Shown here: one piece after another, positions 23,419-32,728 of the stretch | How the letters are laid out: each line of letters begins with the position of its first letter | Numbering within the stretch: position 1 is the stretch's first letter | Origin: a bacterium | Lineage (GTDB): Bacteria; CLD3; SB21 | DNA: 58,425 bases | Direction: 5' to 3' | NCBI GenBank assembly: GCA_019695335.1 | Contig: JAIBAF010000017.1 | Coordinates: 1-58,425, forward strand | Position numbers and translations under genes: made by a program | Notes under the pieces: generated by a model | What the model was told of the DNA's origin: nothing | The model's database searches: none | The model's input: the letters and a program-made list of their open reading frames with translations, nothing else

Positions 23419-24060
23419 CTATGAATGAACTTCGGTTTTTTGTTCTTCTTTTTCCGGAAAAGTCGTTTTCCAGATATAATCCCAAATAGGTGAACTGACG
23501 CCATAACCTTTGGTGGAGTCTTGGAAGTGATGTTTGATATGATGATTTTTGATCGCCAACCAAAATGGTGACCGCATCTGAAAATGATGAATCGCGTAGT
23601 GTGTCATGTCGTAAAATAAATATCCGGTCATAAATCCTGTCCACATTGGAACAGCGCGGTTATCGACTACTGCAACAAATAGCCAATAAAACAAAGCCGA
23701 CAATGGTATGCTTATAGCCGGAGGCATTACCAGACGACGGCTATCCATCGGGTAATCGTGGTGTACTCCATGAAACATGAAATGCATACGCTCCATAAAA
23801 GCACCATGCGGTGTGAAATGAAAAACAAAACGATGGAGAGCGTATTCCGCAAACGTCCAAAACACCAGGCCGAAAACGAACCATTCGGCGATTTGCAGAA
23901 TCGTAAATTGAAGCGTAACGGAGAGATATATCATATAAATAATTACCGGAACGAATACAATCAACGGAGTTGCAGGATGAACTCGGGAGAAGAATTCCAG
24001 AAAATCGCTCTCAAACATACGAATCGTTTCATCTTTATTTGAAACGAATTTTTTCGCCAT
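23419..24060 (-). CDS. Fatty acid hydroxylase/sterol desaturase-family membrane protein
   Basis: A 213-residue protein from ATG 24060 (AAAGG upstream; an in-frame TTG at 24075 is less likely). Four hydrophobic segments alternate with histidine boxes: EYALHRFVFHF, HFMFHGVHHDYP, THYAIHHFQ and KNHHIKHHF. These chelate a di-iron centre in this family (FA2H/Scs7-like, where the 2-hydroxylation of fatty acyl chains is known). Likely it hydroxylates an acyl chain of membrane lipid, and the product is not certain. A near-perfect promoter is upstream and a terminator follows. Confidence 0.9.
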   Translation of the reverse strand: MAKKFVSNKDETIRMFESDFLEFFSRVHPATPLIVFVPVIIYMIYLSVTLQFTILQIAEWFVFGLVFWTFAEYALHRFVFHFTPHGAFMERMHFMFHGVHHDYPMDSRRLVMPPAISIPLSALFYWLFVAVVDNRAVPMWTGFMTGYLFYDMTHYAIHHFQMRSPFWLAIKNHHIKHHFQDSTKGYGVSSPIWDYIWKTTFPEKEEQKTEVHS

Positions 24061-24111
24061 ATCGAAACCTTTCAAAACACAAACTTAACAATAAAATGCT
24101 ATTTTCCCGCA

Positions 24112-24140
24112 ATTATACGTAAATCAGCCATTCACAGCAA
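24112..24140 (-). promoter_or_regulatory. Promoter of fatty-acid-hydroxylase-like gene
   Basis: On the minus strand TTGCTG (24140-24135), 17-nt spacer, TATAAT (24117-24112), a consensus -10 box. It lies 18 bp past the glyQS stop. Confidence 0.72.
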
Positions 24141-24157
24141 GAAAAATTTCATCCAAA

Positions 24158-25516
24158 TCAAGCTAACAATTTTTCGGTCAGAAAGCCTAATGTTTTATCG
24201 AGAGCGATACGTTCTTGAGTCATTGTATCTCGATGACGGATTGTGACCGTCTGATTCTGTAAAGTTTCACTGTCGATGGTGATGCAATAGGGCGTTCCAA
24301 TCTCATCCTGTCTGCGATACCGTTTACCGACCGTTGCGCTTTCATCATAAAAAACTCTGAATCGTTTTTTAAGTTCGTCATGTAATTTCGTCGCAATCTC
24401 CGGCATGCCGTCTTTACGCACGAGTGGAAGAACCGCAGCTTTGACCGGCGCCAGCTGAGGATGAAATTTCATTACCGTACGAACTTCGGTTTTTCCTTCG
24501 CCGGTTGGAGCTTCTTCCTCGGCATAGGCATTACACAAAAACGCCATTAGACCACGTGACGCACCGGCCGAAGTTTCTATTACGTATGGGATATACTTTT
24601 CTTTAGTGGTATCGTCAAAATATTCGAGATTTTTGCCGCTGAATTCCTGGTGCCGGCGCAAATCGTAATCCGTACGATTATGAATGCCTTCGATCTCCCC
24701 CCAACCGAAAGGAAATAAAAATTCAATATCAAACGCTGCCGACGCATAATGAGCGAGTTTTTCATGTTCATGAAAATTCAGTTTATCCGGCGACATGCCC
24801 AGATCGATGTACCATTGTTTTCTGGTTTCTTTCCAATGACTGAACCATTCCATATCGGTTCCGGGTTTAACAAAAAACTGCATTTCCATTTGTTCGAATT
24901 CCCGTGTGCGGAATAAGAAGTTCTTCGTATTGATTTCATTGCGAAATGCTTTGCCGATTTGTGCGATCCCGAACGGAACTTTCTGGCGGGTTGAATCTTT
25001 GACATTGTAGAAATTGACGTAAATACCTTGTGCCGTTTCAGGACGCAAATAGACGACAGCGCTGGAGTCTTCCAGAGGTCCGATGTAGGTTTTAAACATT
25101 AAGTTGAATTGGCGCGCCTCGGTAAATTTTCCCTCTGCCGCACATTTGCCGGCTTTGCGGCCCTGGTAAGCTTTATTGCCACACATGGATTCTTCGATCT
25201 GATCGGCGCGGAATCGCGCTTTGCATTCTTTGCAGTCAATCATCGGATCGGTAAAATTTTCCACATGCCCGCTGGCTTCCCATACGCGCGGATGCATCAG
25301 AATTGCGGCATCCAGTCCTTCAACATCATCACGGTATGTCATCGATTTCCACCAGGCTTCTTTCAAATTTTTAAGCAATTCGACGCCGAGCGGACCATAG
25401 TCCCAGCATCCGTTGAGACCGCCGTAAATTTCACTGGACTGAAAAATAAATCCACGCCGTTTGCACAAGGAAACAATTTTATCCATCAATTCCGTACCGG
25501 AAGGTTGCTGAGCCAT
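24158..25516 (-). CDS. glyQS: Glycyl-tRNA synthetase, dimeric single-chain type
   Basis: A 452-residue class II synthetase of the alpha2 (eukaryote/archaeal-like) form: [32 protein letters not shown] at the N-terminus, class II motif 2 in [25 protein letters not shown], motif 3 near [14 protein letters not shown], and an anticodon-binding domain at about 350-450. The Cys-containing insert [20 protein letters not shown] resembles a zinc-binding knuckle. GGAG precedes the ATG. It is transcribed divergently from fmt. Confidence 0.95.
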   Translation of the reverse strand: MAQQPSGTELMDKIVSLCKRRGFIFQSSEIYGGLNGCWDYGPLGVELLKNLKEAWWKSMTYRDDVEGLDAAILMHPRVWEASGHVENFTDPMIDCKECKARFRADQIEESMCGNKAYQGRKAGKCAAEGKFTEARQFNLMFKTYIGPLEDSSAVVYLRPETAQGIYVNFYNVKDSTRQKVPFGIAQIGKAFRNEINTKNFLFRTREFEQMEMQFFVKPGTDMEWFSHWKETRKQWYIDLGMSPDKLNFHEHEKLAHYASAAFDIEFLFPFGWGEIEGIHNRTDYDLRRHQEFSGKNLEYFDDTTKEKYIPYVIETSAGASRGLMAFLCNAYAEEEAPTGEGKTEVRTVMKFHPQLAPVKAAVLPLVRKDGMPEIATKLHDELKKRFRVFYDESATVGKRYRRQDEIGTPYCITIDSETLQNQTVTIRHRDTMTQERIALDKTLGFLTEKLLA

Positions 25517-25549
25517 AATTCTCCATAATTTTAATTCAACAATGACGAA

Positions 25550-25578
25550 ATGATATTGATATTTAGCTATAAAATCAA
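25550..25578 (-). promoter_or_regulatory. Candidate glyQS promoter
   Basis: On the minus strand TTGATT (25578-25573), 17-nt spacer, TATCAT (25555-25550). No T-box-like leader is seen in the short space before the gene. Confidence 0.5.
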
Positions 25579-25655
25579 TCCTATTTCATCTTTGCAACTC
25601 GATGGAAATTGTAATACATTCGCGTGGTTATTGCTCTAAATGTATTCAAAAAAGT

Positions 25656-26612
25656 ATGAAATCATTGAAGATCATTTTCATGGGAACGGCTGATTTTGCC
25701 GTTCCATGTTTGCAAAAATTGTATGAAAGTCATCATCAAGTTCTGGCCGTTGTTACAGCTCCGGATTTACCGCGCGGACGCGGACAAAAGGTATCGTTTA
25801 CTCCGATTAAAGAATTTGCAGTAGCCCATCATCTTCCGGTCATTCAGCCTGGCGCAGAAAAAGGCGCTTTACGCGATCCGGCATTTATCGCTGAACTTAA
25901 AAAATATAACTCCGATCTATTTGTTGTCGTTGCGTTTCGCATTTTACCTCCTGAAGTGTTTCAACTTCCTCCTCACGGCAGCATTAATCTCCATGCCTCG
26001 CTGTTACCTAAATTTCGAGGTGCGGCGCCAGTCAACTGGGCCATTATTCGTGGCGAAAAAGAAACCGGCGTGACAACTTTTTTCATTCAGCAAAAAGTTG
26101 ATACCGGTAACCTGATTCTGCAACGTTCGCTGGCAATCGGAGAACTGGAAACTGCGGGCGAGTTGCATGACCGTCTTGCCGCACTCGGCGCTGAAACTTT
26201 ATTGGAGACGGTGAGTCTTGTGGCGGAAGACCGCGTGGAACTTATAACTCAAGACGAAAGTCTGGCAACTTCGGCTCCTAAAATATTCAAAGATGATTGC
26301 CGAATTGACTGGAGCCAACCGGCACGTACTATTCAAAATTTTATACGGGGTTTATCGCCTTATCCATGCGCTTTCACTGTTTTTAACGGTGAGTCGTACA
26401 AAATTTTTCAGACTGAATTGCAGGAAGTTACTCCCGAGAAGTGTACTCCCGGAACGATTACTGAAGTTCATTCCAATAAAGGTATTGCCGTCATGTGTGG
26501 CGACCAAAAAGTTTTGTGGTTAAAAGAAATTCAGCCGCCGTCGAAGAAGAGAATGACCGTCACAGATTTTTTGCGCGGGCATACAATCGAAAAATTTCAA
26601 ATATTTAAATGA
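25656..26612 (+). CDS. fmt: Methionyl-tRNA formyltransferase
   Basis: A 318-residue enzyme from ATG 25656 (an in-frame start at 25602 would add an unusual tail). Signature segments: FMGTADFAVPCLQKLYES, PDLPRGRGQKVSFTPIKEFA, the formyl-transfer site SINLHASLLPKFRGAAPVNWAI with catalytic Asn/His, then GVTTFFIQQKVDTGNLI, and a C-terminal RNA-binding domain from about 205. It formylates Met-tRNAi with 10-formyl-THF. The usual partner def is not adjacent. Six bases separate it from the trans-sulfuration gene. Confidence 0.95.
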   Translation: MKSLKIIFMGTADFAVPCLQKLYESHHQVLAVVTAPDLPRGRGQKVSFTPIKEFAVAHHLPVIQPGAEKGALRDPAFIAELKKYNSDLFVVVAFRILPPEVFQLPPHGSINLHASLLPKFRGAAPVNWAIIRGEKETGVTTFFIQQKVDTGNLILQRSLAIGELETAGELHDRLAALGAETLLETVSLVAEDRVELITQDESLATSAPKIFKDDCRIDWSQPARTIQNFIRGLSPYPCAFTVFNGESYKIFQTELQEVTPEKCTPGTITEVHSNKGIAVMCGDQKVLWLKEIQPPSKKRMTVTDFLRGHTIEKFQIFK

Positions 26613-26618
26613 GAGGTT

Positions 26619-27809
26619 ATGAAAAGCAAAAACATTTCCGATCAGGCTGTGCATGCCGGTGAAAAACTGGATCCGGCTACGCATTCGCTAACATTGCCGA
26701 TATATCAAACGTCGGTATTTGGCTTCGAATCAGTCGATGCGATGGTTGCTGCGTTTGAAGGAAAAACGAATGAATATATTTATTCCCGTATTGCCAATCC
26801 GACTGTCGCCGCCGTTGAGAAAAAATTAGCTGCCCTGGAAGGTAGTGACAACGCTGTCTTGTTTTCGAGCGGATTGGCCGCATCGTTTGCGCTATTTTCA
26901 TCCATGCTTCAATCCGGCGATCACATGATCGCATCCAGCGATTTGTACGGCGGTACCATGACGCAGCTGAAAGAATTTGTTTCGAAAATGGGAATTCAAA
27001 TTACATTTGTAAATTTAATGGACTCGCCGGAATTGAATCTTAAACAATCAATAAAGCCTCATACACGTTTAATTTTTTTTGAAACGCCGACGAACCCAAC
27101 ATTAAGAGTTGTTGATATTGAATCCGTCGTTAAATTTGCCCAACAGCATAATCTACAAACGATGATGGATAATACGTTTGCGTCGCCGGTTAATCAGCAG
27201 CCATTGAAAATGGGAGTTGATATAGTTTACCACAGCGCAACCAAATTCCTGGGCGGACATGATGATGTGACTGCCGGCGTGGCCATGGTACCTGCACGCC
27301 TTTGGAAAACCGTCCAAAGGCATCGAACGTATATGGGCGCCACATTGGATCCGAATACGGCATGGCTTTTGGGGCGAGGAGTCAAGACTCTCGACGTCCG
27401 CATGCAACGACACAATCAGAATGCGTTATCTTTAGCTAAATTTTTGTCACAACATCCGAAAGTAAAACGCGTTTTTTATCCCGGATTGGAGTCATCGCCG
27501 TTTCATACTGTTGCTAAAAAACAAATGAGCGGATTTGGCGGAATGCTCTCATTTGAAATTGATGCTGATCGGGCGACGCTTAACCGGTTTTTAAAAAATT
27601 TAAAAATGGTAAAAATGGTTCCTTCATTAGGCGGAGTCGAGACGACTATTTTATTGCCGGCGTTCTCATCACATTTTTTTATGACGGCTGACGAGCGAAA
27701 GGCTATTGATGTTTCGGATGGTCTGGTGAGAGTTAACACAGGGATTGAAGACAGCGAAACGATAAAAGAAGATTTCGATCAGGCTTTAAATGGGTTGGCA
27801 ACGAATTAA
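26619..27809 (+). CDS. Trans-sulfuration PLP enzyme (cystathionine gamma-lyase/synthase or methionine gamma-lyase type)
   Basis: A 396-residue fold-type I Cys/Met-metabolism PLP enzyme. PLP phosphate site SSGLAAS; YSRIANPTVAAVEKKLAALEG; aspartate in DNTFASP; Schiff-base Lys in YHSATKFLGGHDDVTAG; substrate Arg near SLGGVETTILLPA. N-terminal QAVHAGEKLDPATHSLTLPIYQTSVF is typical. Residues discriminating lyase from synthase are not decisive by eye, though the overall look is gamma-lyase. GAGAGG precedes the ATG. Downstream of fmt, probably one operon. It makes or degrades cystathionine/methionine and may generate H2S, of possible relevance to the sulfur module at 2-3.6 kb. Confidence 0.9.
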   Translation: MKSKNISDQAVHAGEKLDPATHSLTLPIYQTSVFGFESVDAMVAAFEGKTNEYIYSRIANPTVAAVEKKLAALEGSDNAVLFSSGLAASFALFSSMLQSGDHMIASSDLYGGTMTQLKEFVSKMGIQITFVNLMDSPELNLKQSIKPHTRLIFFETPTNPTLRVVDIESVVKFAQQHNLQTMMDNTFASPVNQQPLKMGVDIVYHSATKFLGGHDDVTAGVAMVPARLWKTVQRHRTYMGATLDPNTAWLLGRGVKTLDVRMQRHNQNALSLAKFLSQHPKVKRVFYPGLESSPFHTVAKKQMSGFGGMLSFEIDADRATLNRFLKNLKMVKMVPSLGGVETTILLPAFSSHFFMTADERKAIDVSDGLVRVNTGIEDSETIKEDFDQALNGLATN

Positions 27810-27845
27810 AAAATTATCTGACAATTTATTCAAATGGCGAAGGAT

Positions 27846-28607
27846 TTACCGTCCGTCTTTGAGAACCGGCTGTATCGGACCTTCGACATTGCCTTCGATA
27901 AATTGACGCACGACATTATCGTTAGTGTTTTTTAATTCATCGGGCGTGCCGTTGAACCGAACGACGCCATAGTGTAGCATCGCAACGCGGTCGGAAATTT
28001 TGTAAACGCTTTTCATATCGTGCGTGACGACAATGGAAGTAATGTTCAAGTCATTATTCAGCCTTTGTATCAAGTCGTCAATAATGGCCGACATGATTGG
28101 ATCCAATCCCGTAGTGGGCTCGTCATATAAAACATATTGCGGATCCATCGCCAATGCACGCGCAAGGCTGACGCGTTTTTTCATACCGCCGGATAATTCA
28201 GACGGGCGATATTTTTCGATACCCGGTAATCCAACCATTTCTAATAATTTCGAAACTTTATTGGAAATTTCTGCATCGGACAGCTTGGTATGTTCGCGCA
28301 AGCCAAGTCCGATATTTTCTTCCACGCTCATCGAGTCAAAGAGCGCGCCATTTTGGAAAACCAATCCCATCTTTTTTCGTACATCAAAAAGTTCCTGAGT
28401 GGTCATGTCGCTCAACGCCTCACCTTCGATCAGGACTTTCCCTTCATCAGGATGCAGCAAACCGACGATATGTTTGAGCAGCACACTTTTACCGCATCCG
28501 CTTCGACCGACGATGGTTGTGATTTTTCCGGTCTCGATTTCAAGATTCACGCCGGAGAGGATGCGCTTGTCCTGAAAGTATTTGTATAAATTAACAATCT
28601 GAATCAT
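27846..28607 (-). CDS. mlaF: ABC transporter ATPase, MlaF type
   Basis: A 253-residue ATPase: Walker A GRSGCGKSVLLKHIVG, Q-loop region VFQNGALFDSMSVEEN, signature LSGGMKKRVSLARALA, Walker B YVLYDEPTTGLDP. FQNGALFDSMSVEENI and RPSELSGGMKKR are typical of MlaF/Ttg2A, driving phospholipid or sterol-like traffic between membranes. Its start overlaps the mlaE stop by 4 bp. No mlaD (MCE) gene follows: the next gene is convergent. Confidence 0.92.
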   Translation of the reverse strand: MIQIVNLYKYFQDKRILSGVNLEIETGKITTIVGRSGCGKSVLLKHIVGLLHPDEGKVLIEGEALSDMTTQELFDVRKKMGLVFQNGALFDSMSVEENIGLGLREHTKLSDAEISNKVSKLLEMVGLPGIEKYRPSELSGGMKKRVSLARALAMDPQYVLYDEPTTGLDPIMSAIIDDLIQRLNNDLNITSIVVTHDMKSVYKISDRVAMLHYGVVRFNGTPDELKNTNDNVVRQFIEGNVEGPIQPVLKDGR

Positions 28608-29416
28608 AACAATATCACCGATGCAACAATGTAATCATTAACAAGAATGGCGGCTGACGATAAAACGAATGCCCGAATGGTAGCCATACCGACGCCTTCT
28701 GCTCCGCCTTCCGTCGCAAAGCCGACATAACATCCGATTAAAGCCGTCGAACCGCCGAACATCAATGCTTTAAGCAGGCCGGACATCACATCCCGAAGCA
28801 CCATGAATTTCTCAACACTGGCGAAAAAAGCCTGAGGCGATACATCCATCGTCGTGTAGCCGATAAACAACGAACCGCTCATGGCGATGAGATCGGCAAA
28901 AATAATCAGAATCGGCATCATAACGATCCCGGCAATAATTCGTGGCGTGGCAAGATAACGGATCGGATCAATGGCCATAGTTTCGAGAGCGTCAATTTGT
29001 TCAGTAACCTTCATCGTACCAATTTCAGCGGCAATCGAAGCGCCGAAACGACCGGCTAGTACAAGCCCGGTAAGCACTGGGGCTAGTTCGATTACGATAG
29101 CCCGGCTGGTGGATGAACCCAAAAACATACTGGGCGATCCGAAATCTTCCAATTGATAACCGGCCTGGACGGCGGCTACCATCCCTGCAAACGACGCCGT
29201 TACGAGCACCAGCGGAATTGAATTCACGCCGACAATGCTCATCTGTTCGATAATGAGATGACGATCCCTCATGACATAGCGAAGATTTTTTACCGAATGA
29301 AACAACAGCATGGTTGATTCACCAAGTCCGGCAAAAAATTGGAGTACCTTGCGGCCGAATTTATCAAGGAGCAGAAACTCGGAAAGCGCAATAACAATTT
29401 GTTTAAACAGAGCCAT
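28604..29416 (-). CDS. mlaE: MlaE-family permease
   Basis: A 270-residue inner-membrane permease with about five or six helices. The conserved core is SFAGMVAAVQAGYQLEDFG, VIELAPVLTGLVLAGRFGASIAAEIGTMKVTEQIDALETMAIDPIRYLATPRIIAG, with the EIGTM-EQIDAL coupling helix used to dock the ATPase. It starts 8 bp after the lysS stop and overlaps mlaF, forming lysS-mlaE-mlaF. Its ligand is probably a phospholipid. Confidence 0.93.
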   Translation of the reverse strand: MALFKQIVIALSEFLLLDKFGRKVLQFFAGLGESTMLLFHSVKNLRYVMRDRHLIIEQMSIVGVNSIPLVLVTASFAGMVAAVQAGYQLEDFGSPSMFLGSSTSRAIVIELAPVLTGLVLAGRFGASIAAEIGTMKVTEQIDALETMAIDPIRYLATPRIIAGIVMMPILIIFADLIAMSGSLFIGYTTMDVSPQAFFASVEKFMVLRDVMSGLLKALMFGGSTALIGCYVGFATEGGAEGVGMATIRAFVLSSAAILVNDYIVASVILL

Positions 29417-29424
29417 GAATTAGT

Positions 29425-30945
29425 TTACTCCGGTCTCATCGTCGGAAAAAATAATACGTCGCGAATGGATTCTTGGTTGGTCATGATCATGACAAGACGG
29501 TCGATGCCTATACCTTCGCCGGCTGTCGGGGGCATACCATATTCAATGGCGCGGAGAAAATCTTCATCCAGCATCTGTGCCTCTTCATCGCCCCGTGCAC
29601 GTAAACCCATTTGTGCCTCAAACCGTTGCCGCTGATCGACCGGATCGTTGAGTTCACTGAATGCATTGGCTACTTCGCTTCCGAGAATAAAAAGTTCGAA
29701 TCGCTCTACGACGCCTTTTTTTGAACGGTGTTTTTTGGCCAAGGGTGAAATTTCAATCGGCTGTTCGGTAATAAATACCGGTTGAATCAAATGACTTTGA
29801 ACTTTTTCGCTGAAAAGCTCGTCGATCAACTTACCGCGATCCCAGGCGGGTTCCGTATGGATATGTAATTTTTTGCATTCATCCCGTAATTGTTCTTCGC
29901 TCATTTCAGAAACATCGATGTTGGCGTATTGTTTGATCGCATCAAACATCGACAGCCGGGCATACGGCGGTTTGAAATTTACCCGATGACCCATCGTGTC
30001 AATTTCCAGACTTCCGTTCACGGTTTGACAGACGAAACCTAGCATTTCTTCAGTCAAGGTCATCAAGTCATGGAAATCCGAATAAGCTTCGTAAAACTCC
30101 AGCATGGTGAATTCAGGATTGTGAAAACGATCCATACCTTCATTACGGAAAATTTTTGAAATTTCGTATACTTTATCGAATCCACCGACGATCAGGCGTT
30201 TCAGATACAATTCCAGTGCAATCCGCATATACAATTTCATATCCAACGTATTATGATGCGTGACAAAAGGCCGTGCCGATGCTCCGCCATATAAAGGCTG
30301 CAAAATCGGCGTTTCGACTTCCAGATATCCGCGTTGATCGAGGAACTGACGGATCGCGGAAATGATTTTACTTCGTTTGGCAAACGTTTCGCGCACTTCC
30401 GGGTGCATGATCAGATCCGCATAACGCTGGCGGTATCGAAATTCTTTATCGTCGACGTCGCTGAATCGCTGCACACTTCCGTCGTCCAGGACTTTTTCTT
30501 TTCCAACCGGAATATACCGGAGGCTTTTGGACAACAACGTTATATTTTCTGCTTTGATCGTAATTTCGCCGGTATGCGTTTTGAATAATACGCCCTTCAC
30601 TCCGATCACGTCGCCAAGATCGAACTGCTTGCTAAACGCTTCATACATCATATCGCCAAGGATATCTTTGCGCGCATAAATTTGAATTTTTCCGTGCATG
30701 TCCTGAATGTGTGCAAAAGCCGTTTTACCTTTGCTGCGTTGAGACATAATGCGTCCGGCCACTTGAACGCGCGGTGCATTGGGATCGTTAAGTTGTGAAT
30801 CATCGTTGACGCCGAGCGAATCAAACTTTTCCAGCAAATCGCTGGAGAAATATTGACGTTCAAATTTATACGGATAAGGCTCAATGCCCATCTCCCGGAG
30901 TTTCTGCAATTTTTCTCTGCGAATGCGTAATAATTCTTCTTCCAA
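29425..30945 (-). CDS. lysS: Lysyl-tRNA synthetase, class II
   Basis: A 506-residue enzyme. The start is TTG 30945 with AGGA 8 nt upstream; no in-frame ATG is close. An N-terminal OB-fold (about 60-165: RVQVAGRIMSQRSKGKTAFAHIQDM) binds the anticodon. Motif 2 is KIFRNEGMDRFHNPEFTMLEFYEAYSD and motif 3 FLRAIEYGMPPTAGEGIGIDRLVMIMT. It charges tRNA-Lys. It lies 34 bp below the lipoprotein gene and 8 bp above mlaE. Confidence 0.96.
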   Translation of the reverse strand: MEEELLRIRREKLQKLREMGIEPYPYKFERQYFSSDLLEKFDSLGVNDDSQLNDPNAPRVQVAGRIMSQRSKGKTAFAHIQDMHGKIQIYARKDILGDMMYEAFSKQFDLGDVIGVKGVLFKTHTGEITIKAENITLLSKSLRYIPVGKEKVLDDGSVQRFSDVDDKEFRYRQRYADLIMHPEVRETFAKRSKIISAIRQFLDQRGYLEVETPILQPLYGGASARPFVTHHNTLDMKLYMRIALELYLKRLIVGGFDKVYEISKIFRNEGMDRFHNPEFTMLEFYEAYSDFHDLMTLTEEMLGFVCQTVNGSLEIDTMGHRVNFKPPYARLSMFDAIKQYANIDVSEMSEEQLRDECKKLHIHTEPAWDRGKLIDELFSEKVQSHLIQPVFITEQPIEISPLAKKHRSKKGVVERFELFILGSEVANAFSELNDPVDQRQRFEAQMGLRARGDEEAQMLDEDFLRAIEYGMPPTAGEGIGIDRLVMIMTNQESIRDVLFFPTMRPE

Positions 30946-30979
30946 AGCCGATTTCCTGTTAAATGAATAATGTTATAAG

Positions 30980-31600
30980 TTATGGAGTCTGGTTAAAATA
31001 TTTTTTGAACTTGTCGTAATAGACCACGCGATAAGCCGGTGCATAATGCGTGCTGTAAAATTCCGAATGATGGATCATCGGATAATTCTGTGCGGCTATA
31101 TTATAATTAAACTCGTCTAACTTTTCAGGGTCAAATCGTAAATAACCGCTGTGGACCAAGTATACATATTCACGCCATTCCGCTGCGAAATCCTTTTTGG
31201 TTTTTTTATTGTAAATCATCGTTTCGATCATGGCTTTGAAAAGTAAATCCGGATCCAGATGTTGTCGCATAAACGGCCGCAAATTGACACGAACCATCGA
31301 ACTGTCCGTCGAAATAAATTCAATCAACGTTTCATCGGATTCGGCCGAGTTGCCTAGAGCTCCCATTTCCTGCAATAAATAATTTTTTGCGGCAACGGAA
31401 TCGGCAATCAAATGTCCGACGCCGAGCGAACTTTGAAATAATAACTTATACGCATCCTGAATTTCAAAACCGGGATATTGTTTCTGATGTTTTTCAACAA
31501 GCTGAACCAATTTTTTTTGCATTGGCGTCAACGGCTGGCTGCAATCCGCCAAAACAATCGTCAATATTATCAAGATGCTGGTTTTTTTTAAAAATAACAA
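30980..31600 (-). CDS. Unknown conserved lipoprotein or secreted protein
   Basis: A 206-residue protein with a hydrophobic N-terminus (SILIILTIVLADCSQ) and Cys20 in a lipobox-like LADC, atypical for the Asp at -1. The start is TTG 31600 with a weak GAG-like site; no ATG gives the signal. Conserved-looking blocks: IQDAYKLLFQSSLGVGHLIADSVAAKNYLLQE, MVRVNLRPFM and the end HHSEFYSTHYAPAYRVVYYDKF. I know this pattern only from hypothetical proteins. The gene lies between DUF2304 and lysS. No function can be named. Confidence 0.72.
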   Translation of the reverse strand: MLFLKKTSILIILTIVLADCSQPLTPMQKKLVQLVEKHQKQYPGFEIQDAYKLLFQSSLGVGHLIADSVAAKNYLLQEMGALGNSAESDETLIEFISTDSSMVRVNLRPFMRQHLDPDLLFKAMIETMIYNKKTKKDFAAEWREYVYLVHSGYLRFDPEKLDEFNYNIAAQNYPMIHHSEFYSTHYAPAYRVVYYDKFKKYFNQTP

Positions 31601-31634
31601 TCGCTCTTATCTTTTTGTTTTCAGAAAAACAAAT

Positions 31635-32003
31635 TTATGAATGTTTAATTTTCTTTAATTCTTGTTTCAGTAATGCGATCTCTTGCGTTAAAGTTTTATT
31701 TTTTTCACTTAACTCTGAGATCACAACGGAGAAATGGATCATCAGTACAGCGCCAAAACCAAGCGCAACCATAAACAGCAATGCGGGGGCATATCCGACA
31801 CCCAGGAGAAAGGCAATCCGGTCAAGCAAATCCCTCCATATTGAAAGAACAATCATCACAATCCCCGCGGCAAACCAGATCAACGAATATTTTTCACGTA
31901 ATTTCTTTCGCCGAATGAGTTCAAAAACCAGCAACATCATTCCGACGCTGACGGCTATAGCAACAATTTGTATCCTGAAAACCTCTACCGTTGTATTTTC
32001 CAT
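31635..32003 (-). CDS. DUF2304-family membrane protein
   Basis: A 122-residue protein with about three transmembrane helices (near 10-27, 42-58, 70-93: FRIQIVAIAVSVGMMLLVFELIRRKKLREKYSLIWF) and a C-terminal coiled coil (SEKNKTLTQEIALLKQELKKIK). DUF2304 commonly sits next to polyprenol-phosphate glycosyltransferases and is thought to be their membrane partner. Here it is one base downstream of the GT2 stop, in keeping. Confidence 0.9.
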   Translation of the reverse strand: MENTTVEVFRIQIVAIAVSVGMMLLVFELIRRKKLREKYSLIWFAAGIVMIVLSIWRDLLDRIAFLLGVGYAPALLFMVALGFGAVLMIHFSVVISELSEKNKTLTQEIALLKQELKKIKHS

Positions 32004-32004
32004 A

Positions 32005-32718
32005 TCATTGTTTCTTGAAGATATTAATGAAAATGGCCAGTAACACTTTGATCATATAATAAAGTGAACGAAACAGGGTGATCGACGAGCGTCCGCCTTC
32101 GCGTTCTTTCATGACAACCGGGATTTCCAGGATACGAAATTTTCTCAACCCTAAAATAATAACCGATTCCGGTTCCGGATAATCCGAAGGATATTCGTCA
32201 GCCAACAGTTGAATCGCTTTCGCCGAATAGGCTCGAAACCCCGATGTATTATCGGTAATTTTCTGACGAATGATCAGTGAATTAACGGCATAAAATATCC
32301 GGATTCCCAAGCGCCTAATAAAGGTTGATTGAAAGCCTTGATTGTCTATAAAGCGCGAGCCGATAACCATATCGGCATTTCCATTTAATACGGGCTCGAT
32401 CAATGCCGGTAAAAATTGAGGATCATGCTGACCGTCACCGTCGACTTGAACAGCCATATCGTAATGATTTTCTGCCGCGTATTTGAAGCCTGTCTGTACC
32501 GTGGCGCCGATTCCGACATTAAACGGAAGATCCAAAACCATCGCGCCTGTTTTTTCAGCCACTTCTTTCGTACGGTCCTTCGATCCGTCGTTAATTACGG
32601 CAATGTCCATTGATACACCGGCGGGTAATTGTGGCCCAACATTTCTCACACGTTCGATCACGCGATCGATATTTTTTTCTTCGTTAAAAGCCGGAATAAT
32701 GATCAGTAGCCTTGCCAA
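32005..32718 (-). CDS. GT2 glycosyltransferase, dolichol/polyprenol-phosphate sugar synthase type
   Basis: A 237-residue GT-A enzyme beginning at TTG 32718, which follows AGGAAAA; a longer frame to 32802 would run back into the upstream gene. Core: LIIIPAFNEEKNIDRVIERV, INDGSKDRT, DLPFNVGIGATVQTGFKYA, and the DxD site VQVDGDGQHD. SRFIDNQGFQSTFIRRLGIR and DNTSGFRAYS are typical of polyprenol-phosphate mannosyl/glucosyl transferases. It probably makes a lipid-linked donor for the GT-C-like protein encoded upstream (32729-34306). Confidence 0.9.
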   Translation of the reverse strand: MARLLIIIPAFNEEKNIDRVIERVRNVGPQLPAGVSMDIAVINDGSKDRTKEVAEKTGAMVLDLPFNVGIGATVQTGFKYAAENHYDMAVQVDGDGQHDPQFLPALIEPVLNGNADMVIGSRFIDNQGFQSTFIRRLGIRIFYAVNSLIIRQKITDNTSGFRAYSAKAIQLLADEYPSDYPEPESVIILGLRKFRILEIPVVMKEREGGRSSITLFRSLYYMIKVLLAIFINIFKKQ

Positions 32719-32728
32719 AGTTTTCCTA

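Noticed and set aside
27810-27845. Terminator between the trans-sulfuration gene and mlaF
   Set aside because: No stem of useful length was found in the 36-bp convergent gap.
31387-32043. 218-codon plus-strand frame across DUF2304 and the lipoprotein gene
   Set aside because: Sequence is low in conserved features, and the minus-strand genes are clearly real.
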